Positions 47,131 to 58,202 of a stretch of 64,000 bases of DNA are shown here, piece by piece. The stretch comes from Salvator merianae. Its lineage: Eukaryota > Chordata > Lepidosauria > Squamata > Teiidae. The stretch is taken from contig QVOM02000112.1 in assembly GCA_003586115.2 (NCBI GenBank), positions 102,065,174 to 102,129,173 on the forward strand. The letters run 5' to 3'. Numbering within the stretch: the first letter of the stretch is position 1; each line of letters starts with the position of its first letter. The notes beneath the pieces were generated by a model. That model was not told the origin of the DNA. It worked only from the letters and a program-made list of their open reading frames with translations, and made no database searches. Made by a program: the position numbers and the translations under genes.

Positions 47131-49660
47131 AGTTTTCCTCTTGCCATCTGGATGAAGCCTAGAGTTATTCTCCGCCCTGAATGTGAATGTCTGTGTAGAC
47201 AACCCCAATGCAATGCCGGTAGGATTACACTTTTTAACTCATATCTGCAAGTAGCCAATGGCACCTTCCAGGAGGAATTAGTGGATGGGGAGGGAAGGAT
47301 TGAGTACTTTCTTCATCTTTAAAATGAAGAATAGCATGGGAATCCACCCACTGTATATCATAGTGCTCAGTTGGGTTTCTGCATAATTAAATCTTTCTTG
47401 AGTGTTTACAGACAGGGCAGGGGTTTGTTTATAGCGTTTACAGTCTGTCTTCCCGTGAAGGCAGTGCGCACTGTTCTCCTTTGCTTCATTATATCCTCAC
47501 AACCCCTTGATGAGGTGAGTCAGACTCAGAGGTCGTGGCTGCCCAGGGTCACTTCTAGATGCTTCCATGGCTGCGCAGGGGAAGGAAAATATCAAGGCCT
47601 ACTAGTCACAAGGGCCGTATGAGGTCTTTGCACAGACTGGAAGAAGCCATTGAGGCCATTGGATCACTGCCCTCTCACATTTTCTCCAAAAACAGAGGCA
47701 GGAGAATCCTGTGGCACTTATGACCTCCTAGTGGGTTTTCTGCAGCTAGAAACGGCCCAGAGACCTTGGTAAAAGGAGGTATAGACATGGAAATAAATAC
47801 AGTCACAGATACAAGCAAGTTTCAGAACTAGTTATGGCTTTTGGTTTTTATGTTCATTGCTGCCTTTACAGTCACTTGGGATCAAAACAGCCTTAACACT
47901 CCACCTCTGAAGATTTGCATCATCTTAAAATGTTGCATATTTATTATTGCAGATTAAAATTAGCTTCCCCTTTTATGTGTCCATTACTCCTTGAAAACAA
48001 AGGACCTAGAATTCCCAATAAACTCTAACACATTGTCTCACAAGCTAGTGCCAAGTTGCTTGCCCAAAGCAGATGCTGTGTTAATATTTAAAACACAGTG
48101 TTAGGATGCATCTGGAATTCTCATGATTAAAAAGCCTGTAGTTCACCGGGGGGGGGGGCGGGGGGGCTTGCAGCAATTTTATCTTGCAAACAGGAAAAGG
48201 AAGTTCCTTCCTTTCTGAACTGCATACATGACAGCAATTGCAACATCTGATGCAATTTCTACGAAGGCAGGAAGCTCTTTTAAGCTGACTTAGATCATTG
48301 ACCCATCTAGGTTACCACTTCCATCAGAGCAAGTGGGTAACCTTCTTCAACCTAAGGGCTCCATTTGCATTTCACTGGTGCTCCAGGCCCCCATGCCAGG
48401 CAGCAGTGGTGGTACCCATTGGAATTGCTGGGGCAGAGAGCAAGGCATCTAAAAGAGCATGGTTCCAAAAGTCAGAATAGTCAGAGCGAATTGTAGGTGA
48501 GACCCTGTAAGGCTGCAGTTTTGTTTAAATTCATATGAAAAACAATCTCGCAGAGGATAATAGATTATGCAGAAATTAGTAGACCCTGAATTGAAACATG
48601 AGTGAAAAAGAAAGAGAGAGTGGATTCAGACTTTGACTGGCTGGGTGTGGTAGGGTGCTGGCCAGTTTGCCCTTGTGGGCAAACCATTCCCATTGCCACC
48701 TCACACTTTCAAGTGCCCGTGCCCAATGCACATAAGAATGTAAGAATTACCCTGCAGGATCAGTTCTCACAGTGACTGATCAGGTGCCTCGGAGACGTCC
48801 AGGAGCAGAACACAAGGCTGCGTGGACAGGGCAGCAGCGATGATTGGCTGCTGTCTTTCTCTGCTCATTCAATTATTGATTTGATGATCAGGAAGATGCG
48901 AAATCTGCATCTGCGGTGCAATTCAAACAGGAAGGGGAGGATGCTTTAAGCAAAAAGTCCTTCCCCCTTTGCATTCAAGAGCAGCAGTCACTACTCTGTA
49001 ATGCGGATCCGCTCTGTCAAATGTTTGGAAGGGACTCCCTCACTGCCATTTGATCTGTTCTTCCCCCACAGGATTGGCTGTGGTTCTGAGACTCTAGAGG
49101 AGTTCTCTACTTCAAACAGAAGGGGGCGGGGGGGCCTTTCCCTGTCTTCAGAACCACAAAATCAATGAGGGGACTGGTGTCCCTTCAAGCAGCAGTGGAA
49201 GGGGGGGGGAATGGTTTGAAGAGTCCTTTGAACCCTTCAGACCATTCTGCCACTAGGGCACCTTACCTGCACTTGAAGCAGCACAACAGGGGAAGAGCAC
49301 TGCATCCAAGTGGATGCCTCACTCTTCCTGCACATTGACTGCCCAGTAAGAATAATTTGGAACTCTTATATGCATATTGTTAGCAACTATCCTTTGTATT
49401 CTGTTATTACAAATAAAGAAAGAACACAAACCTTTCATTATACCTGTGTCTTGAATTTCTGAGGCTTGGGGAAAAGGGCCTAAGGTGGTGAATTCTGATA
49501 ATAAGTGTACAGTGTCAAGCAGAACTGCACCTTGACATACATTCAAGGCACCATAATGGTGCATGCAGATTACACTTATGTCAGTGTTACTGATAGTTTC
49601 AGTAGCACCATCTTTTGCACCAATATGCTCCAGGAACCACAAGGTGTAGAGACAGCATTT
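47131..49660. other. Intergenic; SINE remnant and G-run, no gene
   Basis: 47490-47560 carries an antisense SINE phrase (TATATCCTCACAACCCC, GTGAGTCAGACTCAGAGG). A G homopolymer run with one C lies at 48150-48167. A short antisense CR1-type start (CACATAAGAATGTAAGAATT) lies near 48730. Nothing else was recognised. Confidence 0.45.
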
Positions 49661-49669
49661 TGTTAAGGT

Positions 49670-50268
49670 ATCCCTCATCAACTTTGTGCAGAAAAGGACA
49701 ACCAGAACAATCAAGGGGCTGAAACACCTCCCTTACAAAACCAGACTACAACGTCTAGGCCTCTTCAGCCTTGGACAACAGTATTTAAGAGATGACCTGA
49801 TTGACATAGATAAAAATTTTCATGGTGTAGAAAAGATGGATAGAGAAAAAATATTTTTTCTATCAGACAACTGAACCAGGGGCCCTTTTATGAAGTTAAT
49901 GGGCAGGAGAGTTAGGACCAACAAAGGGAAGTATTTTTTCACTCTGGAGGCCATCAGTCTATGGAATTTACTACCAAAAGACAGCAACCAGCACCAGCCT
50001 AGATAGCTTTAAGAAAAGGTTAGACAAATTTGTGGAGGACAAGTGTATCAATGACTACTAAAATTGATGCCTAGGTACAGCCTGCAGATTGGAGAGACAA
50101 GCAGGATGCCTCTAAAGGCCATTTGCAGGGAGTCAAGAGCAGGTGATGCTATTTCCTTTGTTTTCTGCTTGAGATGCTCAGAAGCAATTGGTGGGCCACT
50201 GTGTGAGACAGGATGTTGGACCAGATAGACTGTAGTCTGATCCAGCAGGGCCCTCTTATGTTCTTCTC
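49670..50268 (+). mobile_element. CR1-like LINE 3' fragment, uninterrupted copy
   Basis: It encodes in part RLQRLGLFSLGQQYLRDDLI then MDREKIFFLSDN, matching the ...LGLFSLEKRRLRGDLI... tail of CR1 reverse transcriptase. The 3' end reads TGAGACAGGATGTTGGACCA and CCAGCAGGGCCCTCTTATG. It is the paralog of 9300-10105 and preserves the empty MITE site at 50048-50050. Confidence 0.78.
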
Positions 50269-50397
50269 TAAGATCCTGTATCCACTGACTGGGTCTCTCA
50301 AGTAACTTCCTAAAGAGATCAAACTAACTTCCTCCTCCTTGGGAAGACGTGGACACGTCAGCCTTCCATTACATGTCTATTTTATAATTAGAAACAA

Positions 50398-50847
50398 AGG
50401 GCCTGTTTACACTTTGAATTAGTGAGTATCAGGCACTCTCACTGGCAAAGTGCTTCCGCATTTCGTGGAGACCCTCATGCCCAAGAGCAGCATATCACTG
50501 CTCCTGATCATGCTGTGGAGCACAAATTAGTACTCTACAGCTTGACCAGCTCCCAGTCAAGTGCATTCAAACTTTGAATGCACAGCTACGCCGTGCACGG
50601 TGCCTGTGCCTGTGTCCTGCACTGCACAGCGCTGCTGGTCACCATGGCAATAGCTAAATGCTTCCTGGCCACTGTCATCGTGAAGCTCAAGCACAGGACA
50701 CCAGCATTCACACTGTGAATGCTGGTGTCCTGCTGATCTTCATGGATATGGCCATGCAGTGCAGACAGTACCTGTGCTGCATGTTCTATTCCACCTTAGA
50801 GCAGGATGATTACCCTGTTCTAAGGTGGAAAGTGTGAAATATCCTAA
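50398..50847. mobile_element. GGGCC-type MITE, hairpin-ended subgroup
   Basis: The left end is GGGCCTGTTTACACTTT. The right side has an imperfect hairpin (TTCCACCTTAGAGCAGG... CTGTTCTAAGGTGGAA) and then a decayed terminus GTGTGAAATATCC. The interior CATGGCAATAGCTAAATGCT resembles 13773-14184. Confidence 0.65.
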
Positions 50848-51539
50848 GATTAGGTCTGTTCTATTTCAGTGTATTTCCCCAAAACGTAGCTCAATCTCCA
50901 TATATCTTATTGCTGCAACTAAGACAGGATCTGCACGGATGCCGAATGGCCTGCTCCTGGTCCTGAGTGCTTTGCTGAGGATTAAGAGTGGGCAAGTGGG
51001 CTATCTGCTCAGCCCATGCCTCCCGGCCCATGTTTACTTCAGGGCTGGGGAACTTTCTGTCTTGGGCCAGTGAGCAAGATGTCCAGGGAAGTTGGCCATT
51101 TTCAGGGTCTCACTCAATGCTGCTGGGGCTCAGAGTAGAAGATAGGCTGGTCCTACTATCACTGGTCATCCAGAAATAGATTGCCAGGCTGCCAATGGAG
51201 TGCTCTAAGGGGCTGCCCACTTTGTGTGTAGCCCAAAAGTTCCTGGCTTCTGAAGTTACTGACTGGGGCTCTTTTGGCAAGGGCCTCAGAAGCAGTGTAC
51301 TTCTGGTGCTGATGCCAGGTGTCTGGCAAAACTGCACCAGATGTGGTATACCGGTCCATGGCCCAGATGCTGTGCGTTGTCTGTTGCTTCCGTATACCAG
51401 CTGGACTGCTGTGTGGACTGCTTATAAGTGACCCAGGCTTGCAGTGGGCTGCAGAACTGTAGCTTGCTCCAAAGCATCAGGCTACAACACCATTTTTGCA
51501 CCATAAGCCTGCTCCAAAGCCCTGACCTTTCTAGCCACC

Positions 51540-51780
51540 TCATTTCTGCACTGACTCCTGATATGGTCCAGGAAGGCATCTAAAGGGCCTGACTTCCACA
51601 CATTATCACAGGACAGCATAGCCCCCACCCTTCCCGGAACACTCTATCCACCCAGGATGGAGCACAGGGTGTGATAGGGCTCCCTAAATGGTGCTCTAAC
51701 CCATTCTACCAGTAGGCCTTGACACTGGCATGCTACTTACCCTGTCCTGGAACATCTGTCCCGGGGCCCCTTATTTCAGT
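51540..51780. repeat. Interspersed repeat shared with 13520-13720
   Basis: GACTCCTGATATGGTCCAGG, CTGACTTCCACACATTATCA and CACCCTTCCCGGAACACTCT follow the same order as in the other copy. It may be part of a larger element spanning 50900-51780. Confidence 0.5.
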
Positions 51781-52309
51781 GTTGCTAAAAACATCCCAGT
51801 CGTTACAAAGGCATTCTCCTTGCACAGTTACAGTCTCTGAGGGGCGAAAGATTAAGAAAGTTCAGCACAGATTTCTCCTTTTATATTTAACCTGAGTTAC
51901 CATGGCCCACTGGCACCAACATGGACACCACACTTTGCGGCTGTCAATGCAAAATAGCTAGGACTTGATTCTGCACATTCAAATGTGCAAGTGTTTATTA
52001 ATAACCACCCTCTTTCATATCAGCTCTTTGCAATCAATAGTGTCCTCTGATGCTGCCCACTTCTTTTACAGAGTGTAGATACATCTGCATATAAAGGCCA
52101 TGTGAGGGAAAGCGTTAATGCCACCTATTTTGCAAACACTATAAAAACAAAAGGATTCCTCAGAACAGGGATGTTTGGTAACTACGTCTACAAAATGCTA
52201 TTGTTTGGTTCTCTGAACATCCGCTTCCTACAGTATGAGCCACAGCTATATTTAAATGCCCTGAGCGGCTCCAATAGAAGGAGGTATACTGTTTGTTCAC
52301 ACTGATAAG

Positions 52310-52440
52310 AATATAAGAATGTAAGAAACACCATGGTGGATCAGACCAGTGTCTCATCCAGTCTGGCAGTGGCCAGCCAGATGCACACGGAAGCCCATGA
52401 ACAAAAGTAGCCTAGCTGGATTCCCGCTTTTCCCCTGCAC
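52310..52440 (-). mobile_element. CR1-like LINE 3' tip (antisense)
   Basis: TAAGAATATAAGAATGTAAG then CATGGTGGATCAGACCAG and CTGGCAGTGGCCAGCCAGAT is the reverse complement of the CR1-family 3' end. Confidence 0.55.
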
Positions 52441-52607
52441 TGAGAAAAATATCAGGCATTTTAACCTTTTTCTATATCTATAAGCACCTTTTAGAATTAT
52501 GGTTTGTGTAATGAACTGATACTTGAATGCAGTCTGGTACTCATGTCTGATTGTCTCAGCTCCACTGTAAGATCTAGACTCTTAGGTTCAGTCTAGATGA
52601 GCTGTGT

Positions 52608-53515
52608 TGTTCAGTTCTTAAGTCATGTCCAACTCTTTGTGACCCATGGACCACAGCACACCAGGTCCATCTGTTCTCCACTGTCTCCCAGAGTCTGCCC
52701 AAGCTCATGTTCATTGCCTCCATAACACTATCTAACCATCTCATCCTCTGCCGTCACCTTCTTCATTTGCCTTCAAAGTTTCCAGCATCAAAGAAACTTT
52801 CTGTACTTACCCTCACAGATCTGGTCCACACAGTCTAGATCAAGCAATCTGTCCCAAGGCTGGGATGGATTGCGTTTAGACTGCAACAGTCTGGAACAAA
52901 AGTTCCTAGCCTCAGAGCCCCCCAGGGGAACCATTTCAGTGGCACCACCAAAATGGATCCCTTGGTAAACTGGAACACAGAGATGTGTGCCTTCCGCACA
53001 TCTCCATGATCCAGATTTCCAGGGGCTAGGATGCTGGTGGACCTGTTAAATCAAGTCCACCAGTGATCCAGATCTAGCCCCCTCTGATCTGGATTATACT
53101 CCATCTGGTGCAGATGGAGCACACTAGCAAAGGGCGGTGTCTCCCTTATTCTGCACTAACGTTTTGAAAGGAGGCCCATGGACTTCTTAATCCAGATTTA
53201 AGATAAGTGCAGAAAGGCCCCAGATTTTTTCTAGTGAATCCCGTCTCCTCATTATGTGGCAAAAGTACTTGAAATTCTGCTTCAGTATTATCCTTGCAGT
53301 GAGCAGTCAGCATCTGCAGTGATCTTTGAATCCAGGAAAGTAAAATCATTCACTGCTTCCATTTCTTCCCCCTCTATTTGCCAGGAAGTGATGGGACCAA
53401 ATACCATGATCTTAGCTTTTTTAATGTTGAGCTTCAAGGCAGCTTTGGTACTCTCTTCATCCTCATCAACAGACTCCTAAATTTTTCTTTACTTTTTGCT
53501 TCGTCTAGGTAAGCA
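52608..53515 (-). mobile_element. RTE-BovB LINE, RT C-terminal part, split by an insertion
   Basis: The plus strand reads GTTGTTCAGTTCTTAAGTCA and TGTCCAACTCTTTGTGACCC, the antisense of the BovB protein C terminus. Further right, TTTGCCAGGAAGTGATGGGA is the antisense of the conserved GPITSWQI motif, with KLNIKKAKIMVF next to it. A segment of the protein between the two is deleted, and 52797-53222 is a foreign insertion. It is inactive. Confidence 0.85.
52797..53222. mobile_element. GGGGCCTTTCTGCAC-type MITE inside BovB
   Basis: The right end GATAAGTGCAGAAAGGCCCC is inverse to the left AACTTTCTGTACTTACC. BovB sequence resumes on both sides (CCAGCATCAAAG before, TTTTCTAGTGAATCCCGTC after), which bounds the insertion. 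The exact duplication is unclear. Confidence 0.7.
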
Positions 53516-53673
53516 GAAAAACTTATTTTGACTTAAACTAGAGTTAAGTGGTTCAGATGACACAAACCAAAACTAGTCATCAAGCAAAGACCATAAAGAA
53601 AAAAAAAAAAAAACTTGCCTCCAAGCTATCCTGTAACTCTGGGGCTGTATGAGAGATCTCTTCTGAAGCCGAT

Positions 53674-54203
53674 GGGCCTGTTCGCACTACAGCGGTGGAA
53701 CATTCCAGTCCGTTCGCTGGAACAGAGTGTTTGCACTGCCGCAGGCACGAGCCTCACCTGATCCGAACCACATCGTACCCGATTCGTACCTGATCCTGGG
53801 TAAGGCAAGACAAGTAAAAGCTTGTCTTCATCCCGACCTGCGCGATGGAGCGAAGATCGGGCACGGTGCTTTCGCACTGTTGTCGGCGTTTGCAATGACA
53901 CGCGTGGTCTGAAGCTTCGCACCCCGGTACGAAACTTCGTGCCCGGGATAGCCCTTTGGGCATGACAGCCTAGCTGCCGTTACGAAGGCGGCTCCATAAC
54001 GAGCCCTCTGGTTACGAAGCGGAGCACGATGGTATGGAGTGCGGTACAGAACTAGCGGCTGCCATTCGCACTGTTCCCTCTGCTGGTCGGCTTCGGGTCT
54101 GTTCCTCTGGCTGGGAGTGCGAAGGGCAGCCAGCGTTCTCCAACCCTTCCGGTCCGAAGCCAACTACTGGGAACGGACTACGGAGCTCAGTGCAAGCAGG
54201 CCC
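53674..54203. mobile_element. GGGCCTGTTCGCACTA-family MITE (530 bp)
   Basis: The termini are GGGCCTGTTCGCACTA and AGTGCAAGCAGGCCC. It is CpG-rich, with motifs CCGTTCGCTGGAACAG and ACGAAACTTCG. The flanks GAT and ATT do not form a clean duplication. Open minus frames inside it are composition artefacts. Confidence 0.8.
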
Positions 54204-54708
54204 ATTATAAAGTAGGGAAAAGTTCTTCTCATTTGGGCAACTGAAGTTTGATCCACACTGGATTTCCCCACATTCTGGACGGCTCAAAAAGCGCCTTCCT
54301 TTTTTCTTTTAAGAAATGCCCTTCCTTCAAGGTAAAGGTGCTGAGAAAGGCATCCTGACCCCCTTTTTAAAAATCTTGTCCTGGCCAGTGTGTTGCAGTG
54401 GAGAATTGGTTTCTCATAGCCATCTTGCTGTACAGCAAAAGGAAGAGTGGAGGTGGGTTTGCCACAAGTGGATTTATTAAAAACCCACCTGTCATCAAAT
54501 AAAAGGACTTTCTTTCAGCCTTCTCCTGCTGGGTTGAACTGTAATCCCCTGCATAGCTCCATGCTAATCAAGGTGATTCCATCATATGCCAAACCCTCTC
54601 CTTTGTCCCCCAAACTGGCAAAAGACAAGCCCGTCTTTTGTCTCCACAAGTGTGAAGTGGAAGCCTTGTTGTACTTCTGGCAGTGAGGAAAGATAAGGTT
54701 GAAGCTTT

Positions 54709-55025
54709 GGGCCTGTTAACACTTATGACAGTATAATGTTCTAACTAGCAGGGTTCAGGCCGGCCAGGATCAGATATGATGAGGAGTGTTCGCACTTGAC
54801 AACACTGGAACAGTTTGCGAGCTGATCAGTCAGGGCAGCAGTGCGAATGGGAATGCACTAGTTAGGTAGCTAGGTTTGAACCTAGAGGGGTTGGGTCTGG
54901 ACTTGGGTCTGAAACGGCCGCTAGGATCCAGACCCCAAAGTCCAAACCTGGGTCTGAACTATCTGACAGTGCCTGTGCAGCCACACCGTCCTGGAACGTT
55001 CCATTTTCTAAGTGCAAACAGGCCC
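54709..55025. mobile_element. GGGCCTGTTCGCACTTA-family MITE, 317 bp, TSD TTT
   Basis: The termini are GGGCCTGTTAACACTTA and TAAGTGCAAACAGGCCC, flanked by TTT (54706-54708, 55026-55028). The interior order (GTTCTAACTAGCAGGGTTCA, GTGCGAATGGGAATGC) parallels 15129-15690. Confidence 0.88.
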
Positions 55026-55499
55026 TTTCTCTCTGTATATGGCCATGTCTCCACAGTACCAACCTCAGTGTTGGATTAGGTTTCTGTTCTGTTTTATTCT
55101 GTCTTCAGGCAGCCTCAGAAAGGGGTTTGACAGCTCCACCACTGTGTCCCTGAAGCTGCCATTTTGAAGTCTTCATGCCTGTGCTTGGAAGGTCTCTTCA
55201 TCATCTATGTGCAGATGCAGATGGCTGGCATGAAAATATGGCCCATTTTACCACAGCAAGGGCCCAGCTCAGTGTGCGGGAAGCAGTTTCAGAGCTGCTT
55301 TTTGTGCACTGAAGTTTTTACAACTTGGAAGGGGATAGAAATCCCTCTATGTGCCCTCAAGCCCCTTCGATGTGGGTTGCTATGGGAATGGCCCAATTTC
55401 AAAGGGCCTCCAAGCCAGTTTGAAAACCATGAGGCCTATATGTTTGTGCATTCTTTCTTTTTTAACTTGGCTTTTCATGGGAGTTCTTCAGGAGACTGT

Positions 55500-55696
55500 G
55501 GCCCCAGTCACACCTAAGTTTTAATCCAGCATCAGTCCACATATCAACAAAGTGACTAATCATTTTCTTTCCACATTATCGACCCCAAAGGTGAATTAGA
55601 TAATACTGAAAGAAAATATCTTATTATTTCACTGATATGTTCCCTCAGTCTGAAGGTAGACTGAAGCTGGATTAAAACTTAGGTGTGACTGGGCCC
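55500..55696. mobile_element. GGGCCCAGTCACACC-family MITE, 197 bp, TSD TGT
   Basis: The termini are GGCCCCAGTCACACCTAAG and CTTAGGTGTGACTGGGCCC, flanked by TGT (55497-55499, 55697-55699). The left TTTTAATCCAGCATCAGTCC is mirrored by the right GAAGCTGGATTAAAAC. Confidence 0.92.
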
Positions 55697-56402
55697 TGTG
55701 TGTTTTGAGAAGATGGGTTCTTTGCTCATTGACAGCAATACACATGAGTTCAGGGTACAATGCAAAAATAAGATCCTACAGATTTCCCAGTGGTCATGCC
55801 GCCCTGCACAGCAGCAGGAAGAAGACAGATCAGGTCAAACCCATGTCCTTAAACCACCAACTAAAGTTAGGCCATCTTAAGGAAGGGAAAGAGAAGAGCT
55901 GGTCCTCTGTTCATGATTGCATCTGGAAGGGGTGAAGATGTTTGCACAGATGCACATTTGTGCATATCCCCAGACTCTCTGGACTTTTGTTGTGGTTATG
56001 GTCAGGAATGCATGCAGGAAAGAAGGTTCATGCGGCTTGCCACCCTTAGCACCACCTACTAAGGACACATTCTATCACCACTGTCACCCACTGTAGCTGG
56101 CTGTGCTGCTAGCATCCAACGATGCTTAAGCACTCAGTGCAAACATGGGGAGACCTGCTCTTTCTAGGAAAGGCACAAACTGTCCATCTTATTGTTTTCT
56201 TCAATAAGAGGTAGAGAAGGCCTACACCTGGTGAGAATTTGGAAAGCTGAAAGGCTTTTTCTTTTCAACACCTGCACAAATATATGTGGTGAACAAACGT
56301 CTTGTGTGCCCGGGGCCTGCTGTAGTCTGCACTAGCATGTGGACAGCATGCCCTTACACCAGGATACACCCCAGAATAAGGCCCAGAACAGAAAGAGACA
56401 AG

Positions 56403-56881
56403 GGGCCTGTTCACACTTAGCAAGTGGAATGTTCCAGGTCACTTGCTGGAACAGAGCATTCGCACCTGCAGACAGCTCCAGCTGACTGGAAACTTACTGA
56501 AGCCCACCTGAAACTTGCCTGAAGGTCATCAGCTGTGATCAACAGAACTGTAGTCTCCAAGCTGACTAGCGTAATCAGATGTGGATTGGGAGTGGTACGT
56601 TCACACCACTTCCTGGTTTGGAATGGCGATGGCGCGAGGACTGTGTAGCCATTCCTGCTCTGTCAGACAATTCGAATCCAGGTTCAGACTTTGTGGTCTG
56701 GACCCTGGTGGCTGTTATGGACATAACTACCTAACTAGTGTGCTTCCATTCACACTTCTTCCCCAGCTGGTCAGCTCAAAGAGCGTTCCAGTGCTGACAA
56801 GTGCAAACACTCCTCACCGTACGCAATCCCGACCGGCCCAAACCATACTAGTCAGAACGTTTTCTAAGTGTGAACAGGCCC
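56403..56881. mobile_element. GGGCCTGTTCGCACTTA-family MITE, 479 bp, TSD AAG
   Basis: The termini are GGGCCTGTTCACACTTAG and CTAAGTGTGAACAGGCCC, flanked by AAG (56400-56402, 56882-56884). The interior GAATGTTCCAGGTCACTTGC TGG and CAGTGCTGACAAGTGC is related to 15129-15690 and 54709-55025 in inverse orientation. Confidence 0.9.
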
Positions 56882-56884
56882 AAG

Positions 56885-57615
56885 GTCTTTTTTCAGGAAT
56901 TCATGGACCCAAAGCAAAATACCACATGGAAAACTGAGAAAGCCCTATTTCTTTTCTTGGTGGGATTTACATTTTCACTGTCTTTTGCTGAGAGTTATTT
57001 TGGTCATATCTTCCTTGGTTCAATTTCTTTTCTTCTTCTTTTTTTGTTTAGCAAAAACTTCTGTACCCCAAAAGGAAGTGGTTTCCTTGTTCTTTATTTC
57101 TCCACTTCACTTCATAAAAAGCAATCCTGTTGGTGCCAACCCCAAAAGGGGAACTATGCTCAAGCTAGAATGAAAATACATTAATATAAAATGCCCTTTT
57201 TACTTATATATTTACTAGAGAATATTTATAATATTTATGATACTGAATATTTTTGAAAAGTCTGTGTGTTAGCCAACTTGTTCTGAAAGGTGAAAGCCAG
57301 AATAACAAAATTTAGTATAATTCTTCTTTATATGATTCTTTGTTCTTATTCCACCCACTTTTTATTACTGCTTTTATTACTATTTTAAGATTCTATTCAT
57401 TGATTTTAATGTAACATTTTTTTCTTTTTTTAAAAGAAAAAGTGCTATAAAAATGTTTTAAATGTTTTAAAAGTCTTGGCTTACTATTTAAAAGGTTTGA
57501 ACTGCTAGGACTAAAAGAAACATAATTGTTCTAAAAATATATATTTTTGTGAACTTGCCTACTAATCAGATACATCATATTGGAATAAGCCTGCCATTCA
57601 CTAAGGCCACATCTT
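56885..57615. other. AT-rich intergenic, nothing recognised
   Basis: There are T-rich and A-rich runs with no recognisable gene. The 104-codon open frame at 56870-57184 is leucine/phenylalanine-rich because of T runs and partly overlaps the MITE end. Confidence 0.45.
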
Positions 57616-57621
57616 AACACA

Positions 57622-58202
57622 TGTTGCTGACACCACATCACAGTGAATGCCTACGCAGATGATGGACCAGGGGAAACAGAAAGTAGATTCTAGTAGTTTC
57701 TAGATTTAAGAAGTCCCCTTGAGTGGCGCATGCCTACAGTCACGTAGACAAAGGCTGTAGGGGCTGTAAAGTAGGTAGAAATCGAAGCATTTAGGAAAGG
57801 AGATTTTAGACCCTAACAGGAACTTTGAGTTCCGGCCTGATAGATAACGTTTGCAGTTGTTTGAGGGTTTCATTAACACAGACAAGTAGCTATGGCAATG
57901 GGCTTATTATGGGATGTAATGTACTTCACGCACACAAGCTCTAGAATTTGGGTTGTTACTGTAACCTGGGATGACTCAAACCAACCAATCATAAAGTGAG
58001 GCTTCTCGAAGAATCTTCTGTAAGTGATATAAAATGCTGAACACCCCCCCACCAGGCGTGTGTGCTTGCTTTGGGAATCTATTCTCCTTGCACACAACTT
58101 TTCTTTCTTTGCGCAAAGAATAAAAGGATTTTTATAAACTCCACCTTGGTGTGTTTAATTAGGTCTGGCGCACCAGGCAAACGAGCCCTTTAGGGAACAA
58201 CA
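57622..58202 (+). mobile_element. Probable solo LTR of an endogenous retrovirus-like element
   Basis: The segment begins TGTTGCTGAC and ends GGAACAACA, so TGTTG and CAACA form short inverted ends as in LTRs. In order it has CCAAT (57985-57989), TATAAA (58028-58033) and AATAAA (58119-58124), a U3-R-U5 layout reading rightward. No internal region or second LTR is seen nearby. A target duplication is not clear (CACA on the left; the right side starts CAGG). The virus class cannot be named. Confidence 0.65.

Noticed and set aside
53674..54203. Overlapping minus-strand frames suggesting a GC-rich exon
   Set aside because: They fall inside a MITE with GGGCC termini; the GC content belongs to the element.
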